A stretch of 64,000 nt of DNA from Talaromyces rugulosus. Taxonomy: Eukaryota > Ascomycota > Eurotiomycetes > Eurotiales > Trichocomaceae. The stretch is from positions 2,302,001 through 2,366,000 of the forward strand of contig NC_049564.1 of NCBI RefSeq assembly GCF_013368755.1, given 5' to 3'. Of this stretch, positions 46,619-57,690 are shown piece after piece. Position numbers and translations under genes: made by a program. Numbering within the stretch: the first letter of the stretch is position 1; every line of letters begins with the position of its first letter. The notes beneath the pieces were generated by a model. The model was not told the DNA's origin and did no database searches. It worked only from the letters and a program-made list of their open reading frames with translations.

Positions 46619-47927
46619 TTAATAGACAGACGTCGACGTTCTGCCAACTCTGAGCCTAATATAATCATCAAGGTACGTGGACCTGTCTGGTATTAATTCC
46701 CGACCACTAATTTCGTATATGTTACGGAGGATGTCATCGATATAATCACCAGCAGTACTAAGATGAAGAATGCATCCAATTGCGTGGTGAATTCTGAGGA
46801 GTTGAGGGGAAGGTGGATCTATACTTCGATTGGGTGTGAGATAAAGGGTAACAGTGACAGGGAGTTTCTCTACCCGACCCATGCGGTCTGACTCCAAGTA
46901 GTCGATCTTGTAGGTATGCGGATTGGAATCGATTGGTTGAAATGCTACTTCAAAGTTGCTGAATAACTTGTGAAGTTTATGAGTGAGGGTCAAGGCGTTC
47001 ATTGTTCGATCAATATCAACTCTATTAATTAAGTGAATGGCGCCAGGGTTGAATATTTTCAGTATTCTATGGGCTACTTGCTTTGTCTCTGCCTAAATAA
47101 TTGTTAGCTAACAAGTAACTACTATAAGAGCTATATACATGTCTACTAATAACTTGCCACTTCCCTTGTTCACTAGTAAGTGATATGAGAGAGTGAGGTA
47201 TTATGTGCGTAACTTCCAGATATGCCATAGTATTGCGTTCGGGAAGTAATGATGCGCCCTCATCATCCTGTACATTTATCTCATCGCGTTTATATCGAAT
47301 CTGGGCTTATTGGGCGTCGAATTTCCGAGTAATGATACATCGGTGGCGGTCACGAACAAGGCAAGCTCGTCGTAAATTTGAGATGTGTTGAGGGGTGCTG
47401 ATAGCGGTTTCCGGTGTCCTAGATTGAGAAAGAGCGGGAGTGGGTTGAGGGGTTTTAACTGCCACGCTTTTACTACAGAAAGGAAGTAAGTACAAGCCTT
47501 GCATTATACACAGTCCAAAAACGCATATGGTAAAAAGAAATTGTCTACCAGATACTTGGCAAATGTCTCTAGACTTTCACCCAGAGCATTTCTTTCAGCA
47601 ACTGGCTATTTTGAGAAATCAGTGAGGTACGATAAAACTTTGTCGAGCCTGATTGCTCCTTTATCTTCCTTAAGTAGGTCTTGCTGGATGAAGGCGAAAA
47701 AAAGGTTTAAAAATTCATCTTTTTCAGAAACCTCATTTCTCATGAGACGTATGAGTAATCGGCTTATAAGCGCTGTCGGTTGGCGGAGAGGATTCAAAGT
47801 GAAGGATGATCCCATCAAAAATGCGAATTGCGAAGTCACGCTCTTCGGGATTCAAAGATTGAAACCAAGGAATGATGACCCCTTCCATAGATGAACGGTG
47901 CCGATGGCGCCGATTATGGTGCTCCAT
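46619..47927 (-). pseudogene. HNH endonuclease-family pseudogene
   Basis: Minus-strand segments in order: MEHHNRRHRHRSS... WFQSLNPEERDFAIRIFDGI, then (frameshift near 47780) PTALISRLLIRLM...LSYLTDFSK, TAG, PVAERNALGESLETFAKYLVD, then RRACLVRDRHRCIITRKFDAQ, TAA at about 47309-47311, QIRYKRDEIN..., LEVTHIIPHSL, and finally NPGAIHLINRVDIDRTMNALTLTHKLH...DDYIRLRVGR. The DRHRC-x-I(T/S) and H-I-I-P-H-S-L...NP...H landmarks are those of the fungal HNHc_2-type family. At least one frameshift and two nonsense codons mark it as dead. Such genes are abundant in Aspergillus/Penicillium accessory regions. Confidence 0.6.
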
Positions 47928-48241
47928 TGTTACTACCGCAAGAACCAAGCCGCTTGTTCGTCAAGCAAACGTGATCACATTGTCACGGGTCGTTTTAAGA
48001 ATGATATTGTTGGAGACGGATGGTCCAGCTTCAGTTTCGGGTTTCGGATTAACTCACTTGCCGCGACTAGGTCACGGGATAGCTTTTAACTTCGTTAAGT
48101 GACGTCATCTATTATCAAGGAAGCTTATTCTCCAACCCAATCGTCACTGATTTGCCGCAGTCTCAGTCGATTCAAAATTTACTAGAGTATCTAGGGAAGA
48201 AAATACGAACAATATTCGAAATCAGTAAAGGAATATCCGTC

Positions 48242-49984
48242 ATGGAAACCTTTCCTTCGGCCGACATTGTTTGGTGGACTGATACGGATGTTTGTATCAG
48301 CTGCCCCTACTGCGAAGAACTCCACCGTCATGGTTTCGTGGAATACGAAAACGCGACACGTATACCACATTGTGGTTTTTCACGACCTCCATATCGATTT
48401 AATTTTCCTGTTGCGTACGAGATCGATAAAGTCAAAGCGCGTTTTGTCAATACCCGCACTATTCAATGTTTAAATGATGAGTCTGAGGAAGAGATATCCT
48501 TGCTAGGCGAATTTTCTAATATGAACATATCGGACACATCAAACGGGTCTCAGACGTACGAGAGTTCTTTTGATGATTCCACAGAGATGATCACCATTCA
48601 ACTCGATGGTGAAGAAACCTGGGAAGAGCGTCGCATTATCTTCGCCATATCAGATTGTGTCAGCGGCCACATATCCGAAGTGAAGAAATACCTAGAAGAA
48701 GCATCTGATAAATTAATATTTCTTCGCGGGCATAATCGTAATGGAGATACATGTCTGATCATGGCTTTATAAGAGAAAAACTCATCCATGGTTTCTCTTC
48801 TTCTCGATCATGGCGCTGAGATTAACGCCACGAATAAGGACGAAAGAACTGCACTCATGGAGGCAGTCCTTTGGGGTAGATTGGAGACAGTAAAGATACT
48901 CCTCTCTCGAGGTGCTAATCGATACTTGCGTGACGCCAAGAATCAGAGAGCCCTCGACCTTGCCCAGCCAACCCGACGAAACCAGAAAGAGAGACATATC
49001 AAAGCGGGTGGAATGTGGGGTGATCCATCCACTGAGCCCGTTTATAAGGAAGATGTTATCAGCCGAGATACTGACCGGCGGGAGATTGCACGGATACTTG
49101 AGAGAAACTTACAAATGAGAACTGACGTCCAACCACATTTGCTGGGAAGAACATATCATTCCTTCAGCAGATCTCCTGATGGCCACTCAATCATTCATTG
49201 TGGTCCAATTAGAGAGTATCCCATATCGACTCCCAAAAAAACAATAGCCGTACTAGAAAGGGGCAGCCCTTTCCCAACTATAGCGGCAATGAGCGGATGG
49301 AGTCATTCAGAGTGGCCTTCAACAAGAGTGAGCGGCAGGGACTGGACGGGAAGAGTGTTGGAATTAGCAGGGATTGTTGGCCATAACTTGTCTGCTGATT
49401 CTATCAATGATCAAGGAATACCAGGAAAGTTTCAATCATCCCACGCCGAGAAACAGTTGATCGCTTATTTCTTTGACCGGCATGTTTTTCTACCAGAAGA
49501 TACAACTCTGGATCCGCGCTTTGATGCGGAAATCGCGCGTTTAGAATCTGAAATCGTATATATGGTTGCAATGCAGCCTGGTCCTAACCGTCTCTTTCGC
49601 CTTGAACAAGAAAAAAGGGAACTGGAATGTGAGCTTTTTGATAAAGATGATCGACTACTTGGAGAGGAGTACGATACGGAATTGGTTGAATGGCTAAGGG
49701 AAAAAATTAGAAGCCTAAATAAAAAATGTGCTCCCCTCGAAAACAGGTCTGAAGTGAAGGTGATTAGGGCTCGAGAACATCAGATACGACTATGTGAACA
49801 TGATAAAACTGTCTATAGCTGCCTCAACCGCATATCAAAAATGACACGAAAACACAAGTTGAGTCGGGCAGTCATTTTCATAAGTGCGCCCAATCATAAA
49901 ATCTGTCTGGACTGCTTGCTATTTCAAAGCAAGGTCAATCATTTCTTCGGTCTTTCGATCGAGCTTCATGAGTGTACTCAATGA
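48242..49984 (+). pseudogene. Ankyrin-DYW-like deaminase gene with a single in-frame stop
   Basis: From ATG 48242 one frame runs to TGA 49982-49984 (580 codons), broken only by TAA 48770-48772 (codon 177). The N-terminus has a Cys/His cluster (CISCPYCEELHRHGF...HCGF). Two ankyrin units follow: NGDTCLIMAL-stop-EKNSSMVSLLLDHGAEIN and DERTALMEAVLWGRLETVKILLSRGAN. The C-terminal half carries a deaminase signature: SSHAEKQL (His401, Glu403) and, 150 residues later, CLDC (Cys555, Cys558), the zinc-binding set of the cytidine deaminase fold. This ankyrin plus DYW-like deaminase layout is described for ascomycete proteins by comparative genomics; the substrate is unknown. The stop falls within the first ankyrin repeat and no GT-AG intron removes it. 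All catalytic residues lie downstream, so reinitiation at ATG 48788 would yield ankyrin-deaminase lacking the N-terminus. Confidence 0.7.
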
Positions 49985-50612
49985 CTAAAAGTAGGTTCCT
50001 AGTTCAGATACAGTACAGTACTACTTTTTATGGCTGAAGATAAAGCCGATTTCAGGCATAACTAATGTTCTCCATAATGAATTAATGTAACAAAGTTGCT
50101 TAGGCCCTGAAAGAGATGGCATATAAGAGTTGCATGAAATGTGTCTCATGGTACTGTAACAAACTGACGGGATCTCGGAACGGCTTAATAATAATACGAC
50201 AATTATGGTGCAAATTTAGGGTCAACAGCGTGTCAAATTGAGGGTATTGAGCATACTATTCTACTATTACATGAGGGTAAATTGAGACAATCTTCTATAG
50301 TAATTTCCTCAGCAGGGTGCACTAGTGTGCAAGAATAGGGGTTATTTGACTTTGGATGCCTTGATGTCTAGTGGGCTTCGAGTCGGTTAGTCAGCATCCT
50401 AATACGGCTGTCAGACTTCAGTGCAACTAGATCACCCTATTAAGCTAACCCGTTTCAGATGGTCATTCATCCGCCAAACGCGGGGCTGTTAACTAACCTT
50501 ATCCTGGCCAACCCTTCAATCTTTGTTAGCTTTGCCTGCATTTCTGCCAAGTGATCATTGCGGATATAATCTTAGCTCCTGTAGGTAATTGATTATTTAT
50601 TGTCTATCTGAT
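49985..50612. other. Intergenic region upstream of the NB-ARC-TPR gene
   Basis: No gene supported. Presumed promoter side of the gene starting at 50613. Confidence 0.35.
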
Positions 50613-53600
50613 ATGGTAAGTCAAAATCTTGTGAAGCGTACATATAGGCTAACTATCCATAGAGCGCCTCCCGCCTGCCTAAGAACTTCTTTAAGATACT
50701 TGTGAATCCCGGAAGTCCTAACATCGAGTAAGTTAACTTCCTCTGTATGGTTCCGTGCTAACTGTATCATTTGAATTAGCATAGTCGCCGTCCATGGTCT
50801 GAATTCTATGAATACTGAATTCCACGCCGAATCAACATGGATGGCCGAGGGCAAATTATGGTTGAAGGACTTCTTACCTTTTAAATTGCCAAATGCGCGG
50901 GTTCTCTTATTTGGCTATAACTCCAATGTTGCCTTCGAAACCTCAATCGCCGGTGTTCGGGAACAGGCTGTGAATCTTTTGAATAGGCTAGCGTCTAAGC
51001 GTGAGGATGCTGAGGAGAGGCCGATAATATTCGTTGCTCACAGCCTTGGCGGCATTATCGTAAAGTGGGCATTGGTTGAAGCGAAACTTGATGATAACTA
51101 CAAAGCTATTCGTGATGCTACTTACGGAATTGCTTTTTTCGGCACACCCCACCAAGGAGGCAACTTTGCGAAGCTGGGAGACATCGCAGCCTCTATAGTG
51201 AGAGTTGTCCTTCACAATCCGAAGAATACGTTTATGGAGGCCTTGAAGAAAGATTCGCTATTTTCAGACAATCTTGTGGACGACTTCCGCCATCAGCTGG
51301 AGGATTATCATGTCTTGAGCTTTTACGAGACGCTTCAGATGGGGAATCTAGGTCTGGTAAGTTTTTACGCTCAATACCGACAAACTAAGCTAATAGCTAC
51401 AGATTGTGGACAAGAAATCCACTACTCTTGGTCTTGCTGACGTCCGTGAGACGCAGATACCTATAGAGGCCGATCACAATGGCGTATGCAAGTTTGCGAG
51501 TGCCGAGGGGGATGATTATAAACAGGTTTCTTTCAACCTTGTAAGGCTTGTAAAGGCTGCAGTAAAGGCTGTGTTGGAGAGGGAGCGCATTGCGTTGTTA
51601 GCGATTCTATTGTCGAATCCAATTCTTGAGCCTGCTAGTACGTAGATATCAGCCATATGAGATGGGTTTAGTGCTATTTTCTCTAAAGCTAATAAGCTTA
51701 TGCTAAGCAGTCTCGCATCAAATTTTACCGAAAAGTGAGGCAACCCAGAATATCTCTACTCTGTCTGATTGTGGTATGTTTGCTAGATCTGAATCAACTG
51801 CATAGTTCAACAAATATCTGAGTTAACTAGGGTCTGTACTTTAGCTGGTAGATTTCACGTCCCACTCGACCTTACCGATGTACCTGCGATCGAAAGCTTC
51901 TTAGGACGAAACCAAGAGTTAGAATGCCTTTGGCATCATTTACAACCAGATCGTTCGAAGTCACGAAAAGTCGCCATTCTTCACGGACTGGGGGGCATTG
52001 GAAAGACACAACTAGCAATTCGCTTCGCACGAAATCACAAAGATGACTTTACTGCTATCCTTTGGATAAGCAGCAAGAGCCGAGAAACACTATTACAAGC
52101 TTTGAGCTCAGTCCTGCCTAGGTTGCCTGGCCAAGCCCAGGCTATCAAAGCGACAAATAGATAAGAAATAGAACAACATGCCAGGCAAGTTCTGCAATGG
52201 CTAGCAATCCCAGGAAACTCGCGCTGGCTGCTGATCTTTGATAATATCGATCAATATTCTCCAGTTCATGGAGGTCCTGGCGATGGATATGATATTAGCG
52301 AATTTTTTCGTACAGCCGACCATGGTTCTATTCTAATTACTTCCCGGATGCAGAGCTTGACTGAGCTCGGAAAGTCCTTCCCAATCCAGAAGCTTGAGTA
52401 TGAGGATGCTATTCAACTGCTCTTACAGCGCAGCGGTCTGCCAGTCCCGGATCTGATCAGGATAGAGGCGATTGACAATGGTATTTGGTCCTTCTCTATA
52501 TATGTTGTCCAACGCGCTAATTGATACAGATATCATTACCCTCATGGGCCATCTTGGTGGATTACCATTAGCGATCGTCATTGCAGGCACATATATACGT
52601 GAAACTGGAACCAGCATCCGGGAGTACTTACAGCACTACCAGGAATCATGGCACAATCTGCAGTCAGAATCCAGGCCGGAACGTCATTACCAGCACGGGA
52701 ATATACTACAAACGTGGTTGATTTCCTACAATGAGATCAAGAAACGAGATCTCGATGCAGCAAAACTGATGCTGCTCCTAGCTCGCTTTGATAATCGGGA
52801 TATCTGGTATGAGTTAGTGGAATGTGGTATTCATAGCTTGAATCAGCCGACGTGGTTTCAGAGAGTTATATCAAACAGCCTTATCTTTAAGAAAACCATG
52901 CGGACACTTATCGGATTCTCACTTATCGAGGCCAATCAGCAAAATGGAAGCTATATGATGCATCCTGTTGTACAAGATTGGTGTCTTCACATCACCGACA
53001 AGGAACATAATGTGAAGGCAATTCAATTACATGAATTGGCACTAATCTCTGTTGGGTATATGGTATCTAGCAACCATGAGTTAAATTATTGGGACCTCCA
53101 ACAGCGGTTGCTAGCTCACGCAAGTTATGTCCTCAAAAAGTGGAATAGTGACCTAAGGACTAGTGACATCGATATCCGGGGTGCATTTTATGGAATAGGC
53201 AATCTCTATGTCAACCAGGGCAAGCTGAATGAGGCGGAAGATATGTACCAACGAGCACTAGCAGGCCATGAGAATGCATTGGGCTCAGATCATCTTCGAA
53301 CTCTCAACAACCTTGGGGTTCTCTACTTCGATCAAGGAAAGTTAGAGAAGGCTGAGGAGATATATCAGAGTGTGCTAGTAGGTCATAAAAAGATACTCGA
53401 CCCTGATCACGCATTTGCCCTTGATGCTATCAATAACCTTGGGAATGTCTATTTCAGTCAAGCTAAGCTGAAGGAAGCAGAGGAGATGTATCAACAAGTA
53501 TTAGTAGGACACAGGAAGATACAAGGTCTAAATCATATATCCCTTCTTAGAACTCTCAACAATCTTGGGATTGTCTACTTCGACCAAGGAAAGCTGGAGA

Positions 53601-54226
53601 AGGCGGAGGAGATGTATCAGCGTGCGTTGAAAGGCTATGAAAAGTCACTTGATCCAGATCACAAATTCACCCTTGATGTCATAAACAACCTTGGGAATCT
53701 GTACTTCAACCAGGGAAATCTGAAGGAGGCGGAGTCGATGTACCAGCGAGTATTGACATGCTATAAGAAGGTATTGGATCCCGATCATATATCCGTCCTT
53801 CGAGCTTTTAATAATCTTGGGAATGTCTATGTTAATCAGAGAAAGCTGAAAGAAGCGGAAGAGATGTACCAACAAGCACTAACAGGCTATGAGAAGACTT
53901 TAAGTCTAGATCATATAAATGCCCTTCATATTGTTAACAATCTAGGAATTCTTTACCTCAATCAGGGTAAGCTAGAAGAGGCAAAAATGATGTATCAGCG
54001 GGCAGTAGCACACCGTGAAAAGATACTGGGAATGGACCATACGTCTACACTCGACTCAATATGCTGTCTTGGGATTCTCTACCTCAACCAGGGTAAGCTA
54101 AAAGAGGCGGAGGAGAAGTACCGACGAGCACTAGCAGGGTACGAGAAGGTGTTGGGCTTAAACCATCCTAAGAGCCAAGAAGTTGCAAAGCAACTCAATA
54201 TGTTAATTAATTCTAAACGACACTAA
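50613..54226 (+). pseudogene. SesB-type hydrolase / NB-ARC / TPR NLR with one in-frame stop
   Basis: Seven exons: 50613-50615 (ATG only), 50663-50727, 50780-51356, 51403-51637, 51711-51773, 51845-52480 and 52530-54226. They join to 3276 bases in one frame, interrupted by TAA 52162-52164 (codon 421). Residues 1-300 are an alpha/beta hydrolase of SesB/SERAC1 type: oxyanion segment VAVHGL and nucleophile elbow AHSLGG (Ser111). NB-ARC starts at about 315 with P-loop GLGGIGKTQ (Lys368), a Walker B-like WLLIFDNID, and GLPLA. About eight 42-residue TPR units of kinesin-light-chain type (NNLG.LY..QGKL.EAE.MYQ.AL.G+EK.L..DH) follow. The stop between P-loop and Walker B would remove most of NB-ARC and all TPRs. 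The hydrolase part remains translatable. Expected original role: cytosolic sensor whose hydrolase domain is the effector. Donor GTAAGT directly after ATG is unusual. Confidence 0.75.
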
Positions 54227-54447
54227 GTCAAAGGTCGGCCGACCGCTCAGAAAAAACGCTGCGTTTGAAACATTCGTAATGAGTATGTAAGAACTATAGG
54301 CCAATACAAAATTAACTAGATTCGGATTGGTGATTTTTAGCGTCTCCGTAGTGGGCGTGATATTAGTTTTGAAAGACAGTTTAGAAGGTGAAGCCAGTTT
54401 CGAATCTGCCTGTACATGATTATATGATTAATGAGTCACTATCTAAC
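54227..54447. other. Gap between TPR gene and transposase
   Basis: No gene and no clear terminal inverted repeat for the adjoining Tc1 element is visible here, so the element's 3' end may be truncated. Confidence 0.35.
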
Positions 54448-55467
54448 TCAAGTCTTATCTAGTACTAGACCAGCGTGCTGGAAATGGCCTTTCGCGCTTT
54501 TTTCTCGCGCACCGACTGTATCTACACACCACTCTAGGAAGCGACTGAAGTCTTGATTGGGGTCCTCTTCATATACTTTCCAATTTCGCTTGATAAATGC
54601 TTTGAGTTCAGCGAAGAATTCTTTAATTGGATTTAAGTCTGGTGAGTATGGTGGTAAATATACCAGTTTAACACCTGCAGTTGCGCATATATCCTGTATT
54701 CGATCCGTGTGATGAAAAGATGCGTTATCCATGATGAGAACTGATTTTGGTTCTGGCCATTTTCTACAATGTTGAAGGAGCTGCTCGATGAAATCTTCGA
54801 ACATGGCAGCATCCGTGGACCCCTGGAAGATTCGAGAAAGCACTATGCCATCTTGGGCGTAAGCAGGCAAAATTTGATGACGTTGCTTACGATGAAACTT
54901 GCATATCTGCAAAGGTGTTACACCAAGAGGAGACCAGCCGGTTCGTCTAAACCCTACACGTTTATCACATCCAGATTCATCCACAAAGACCAGCTGATCT
55001 AGTTGGAAATCAGAGATATAATATCTGTATTCATCTCGCAAGTCCTGGTTGCGCTTCTTCGCCTTATTTCGTGCTGTCTTCTTGGACCAACCAATCGAGG
55101 CAAGGGCCTTGCTGATGCTGCTTATTGTCACACATATGTTGAACTCATCCAATAAGAAGACAGCCATCTCATGCAAATATAAAGTAGGCTTTTCGATGAG
55201 GTAATCACAAAGAGCTTCCAATACCACCGATGTGATGAGACGTGGTCGACCAGCCCGAACCGGCGGGGCCCTGGCGTTACCAAAATGTTCCAGGTTCGAT
55301 TGTATATAATAAACTGATTGTCGGCTACATTTAGCAACGCTGGCAATCTCTGGTATTGTGACCCCATTACTACTCAACATATCACAGATAAGTTGAATTT
55401 TTGATAGTGCAAGTCTTGGTGCCATGTTATGATAATGTACTCTAGAACGTCTCTGGTGTTGTCCCAT
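54448..55467 (-). CDS. Tc1/mariner transposase, uninterrupted but with a catalytic-site change (DD34K)
   Basis: 339 aa. The N-terminus is a helix-turn-helix (PRLALSKIQLICDMLSSNG...VTIPEIASVAKCSRQSVYYI), and the catalytic half is DDE_3 type: VFVDESGCD (first Asp), VLIMDNASFHH (second Asp), and LPPYSPDLNPIKEFFAEL. Thirty-four residues separate the second Asp from Lys in NPIK, where the family carries the catalytic Glu (NPIE, as in copy 2 at 27906). The codon is AAA, one G-to-A transition from GAA. If that alignment is right the enzyme is inactive despite an open frame; the following Glu is the only nearby acidic alternative. The start codon follows sequence alignable with copy 1. Confidence 0.8.
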   Translation of the reverse strand: MGQHQRRSRVHYHNMAPRLALSKIQLICDMLSSNGVTIPEIASVAKCSRQSVYYIQSNLEHFGNARAPPVRAGRPRLITSVVLEALCDYLIEKPTLYLHEMAVFLLDEFNICVTISSISKALASIGWSKKTARNKAKKRNQDLRDEYRYYISDFQLDQLVFVDESGCDKRVGFRRTGWSPLGVTPLQICKFHRKQRHQILPAYAQDGIVLSRIFQGSTDAAMFEDFIEQLLQHCRKWPEPKSVLIMDNASFHHTDRIQDICATAGVKLVYLPPYSPDLNPIKEFFAELKAFIKRNWKVYEEDPNQDFSRFLEWCVDTVGAREKSAKGHFQHAGLVLDKT

Positions 55468-55698
55468 GCTGGAGATTCAACTCCGGCGACAGATGGTGAT
55501 GAGTCATAAGCGCTAGAAAGTAATACAAGTAATTTACAAGTGTATCTGTTCCATAACTATCTAATACTACGAACGCAAAATTACAGAATGTAGAATTGTT
55601 CCGGCGCTAGCCACTTATACACTAGCGTATATTCGTTCCCGGCTTTAGTTCGGAGTAATGTTTATTTGATTGTCAAGCTGATTATGCAACCTACTGTA
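54448..55698 (-). mobile_element. Tc1/mariner element, copy 3, with uninterrupted transposase frame
   Basis: The element body on the minus strand contains the transposase at 55467-54448 and upstream sequence shared with copy 1 (GAATATACGCTAGTGTATAAGT...). A 42-base block at its outer edge (55657-55698) begins TA-CAGT on the minus strand and could be its terminal repeat, but it is not shared with copy 1. No matching repeat occurs at the 54.4-kb end. Confidence 0.6.
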
Positions 55699-56159
55699 AT
55701 CCTGAAATATCTTTATCGTTTGACACAACTGGGTTGTATTGGGAGGCGAGAATCTACTGTGGCTTCCTCCCGAGCATCGTCAATTTGACACTTCAGCTGT
55801 CAAGAAAGCCACCCCTTGCTCTTGGGTATAGTGACGGGCGAGTTTCTATTATAGAGTTTCAGCTGTACATTGAATTTTGTTGATTGTTATATACTCTCTA
55901 TTATTTATTAATCTCTCTTTACTGGAAGAGCCGAACTTGCTGTACATTTTCAGGATAACCCGCGGTCCGAGGGAGAAACTATAGATCGCATGGTGATTCT
56001 TTGCGCCAAGGGTCCCGGAATCCATTTCCGTCAATACCGGATTTCTTGCGGACGGCGACTATAAAGGCCAAAGTATAAAACAGTTCCGCAAGCATTGCAC
56101 GGGGGCTTCCCTAATATATAGCTTAAAAAGCGTACATTCTTTTCGGTACGGTTCAATAA
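55699..56159. other. Intergenic gap
   Basis: No gene seen; presumed promoter for the gene at 56160. Confidence 0.35.
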
Positions 56160-56866
56160 ATGTTACCACTGAGATGGATACCCACGACCGACCAAAGCGC
56201 AATCACGGCAACCACACCAGAAGTTCTTGGAGGAGACAGTGTCGCGAAAAGCTTTCGCTCTACTTATGTACGTTGATAGATTAATAACAAATTCGGTGTC
56301 TCATTTTCAGGCAGCGAGTACGTTGGGGATCTCTTTCGATCCCAGTGAAGTACGATTAAAACCAAGGCTGAGCGACCCTTACAAGTGGCACTTAAGTTCG
56401 TCAATGGAGAATCTCTTCAAGCATCCGCTCAGCAAACAGGGGGCGAGAGGGTGTAAGGAGATACTCAGTTCCGTCGGGAAAACAATCAAAGCCGTTCCAA
56501 CCAGTGTGATACAGGGTAGTTCAATTTCAGGAACGGTGGCCATGGAAGTCCAAAGCGTAAGCATGGTTCAAGCACGATCATGATTTGCCTAACGGTTTTT
56601 AGGGTCTTCCAAGAGTGACAAGAGAGTTTGAAAACCAGACCCAGCGTGGCACAGAATTATTAGCCCAGAGGCTTTATCAGTCAGAGCGTCAACTGCAAGT
56701 GATGGAGAAACAGTTGCGGGAGACGTGGTATATAGTAGAGCATTTGCAAGCAGAAAACCGTGATATGAAACAGACGCTGGAGCAGACAGCAAGAGTGTTC
56801 TCCGAGACGGATATGTTTGGCGCCAGCCAAGATCGAATAAGGTGTAACGATATAATTATGTACTAA
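56160..56866 (+). CDS. Small three-exon gene, C-terminal coiled coil, unknown function
   Basis: Exons 56160-56267, 56311-56556 and 56603-56866 join to 618 bases (205 aa) in one frame. Introns GTACGT...TTTCAG and GTAAGC...TTTTAG (with a CCTAAC branch site) are good. The first 110 residues have no recognised domain; the C-terminal 85 form a charged amphipathic helix (LLAQRLYQSERQLQVMEKQL) likely to be a coiled coil. It lies between the Tc1 copy and a minisatellite. No family is recognised. Confidence 0.5.
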
Positions 56867-57016
56867 GGTGTATTCACTTCCTCAATAGTGTACGGTACTC
56901 TGTTATCTTTTACATTTCTCCTCTCTTCAGATATACAGACGTTGAATATATCCTATGATAACTATACTTTTTTTTTGAAAAACATTGTAGTTTATTAGCA
57001 TTACTGATCTACTGGT

Positions 57017-57690
57017 CCGAATTATCAACTGATCTGAATCATCGACTGATCTGAATTATCAACTGATCTGAATCATCGACTGATCTGAATCATCGACTGA
57101 TCTGAATTATCGACTGGCCTGAATTATCAACTGATCTGAATCATCGACTGATCTGAATTATCGACTGGCCTGAATTATCGACTGGCCTGAATTATCGACT
57201 GGCCTGAATTATCAACTGATCCGAATTATCAACTGATCTGAATCATCGACTGATCTGAATTATCAACTGATCTGAATCATCGACTGATCTGAATTATCGA
57301 CTGGCCTGAATTATCGACTGGCCTGAATTATCGACTGGCCTGAATTATCAACTGATCCGAATTATCAACTGATCTGAATCATCGACTGATCTGAATCATC
57401 GACTGATCTGAATTATCGACTGGCCTGAATTATCGACTGGCCTGAATTATCGACTGGCCTGAATTATCAACTGATCCGAATTATCAACTGATCTGAATTA
57501 TCAACTGATCTGAATTATCGACTGGCCTGAATTATCAACTGATCTGAATTATCGACTGGCCTGAATTATCGACTGGCCTGAATTATCGACTGGCCTGAAT
57601 TATCAACTGATCTGAATTATCGACTGGCCTGAATTATCGACTGGCCTGAATTATCGACTGGCCTGAATTATCGACTGGCCTGAATTATCA
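57017..57690. repeat. 17-base minisatellite, about 40 units of two main types
   Basis: A tandem array of 17-base units of the two main forms GAATTATCAACTGATCT and GAATTATCGACTGGCCT, with an intermediate GAATCATCGACTGATCT. Units of the same type cluster, forming higher-order blocks such as three consecutive GGCCT units. No coding potential. Confidence 0.95.

Noticed and set aside
52423..52500. Apparent frameshift in the NB-ARC gene near 52480
   Set aside because: A 49-base GT-AG intron (52481-52529) with a GCTAAT branch site restores the frame exactly.
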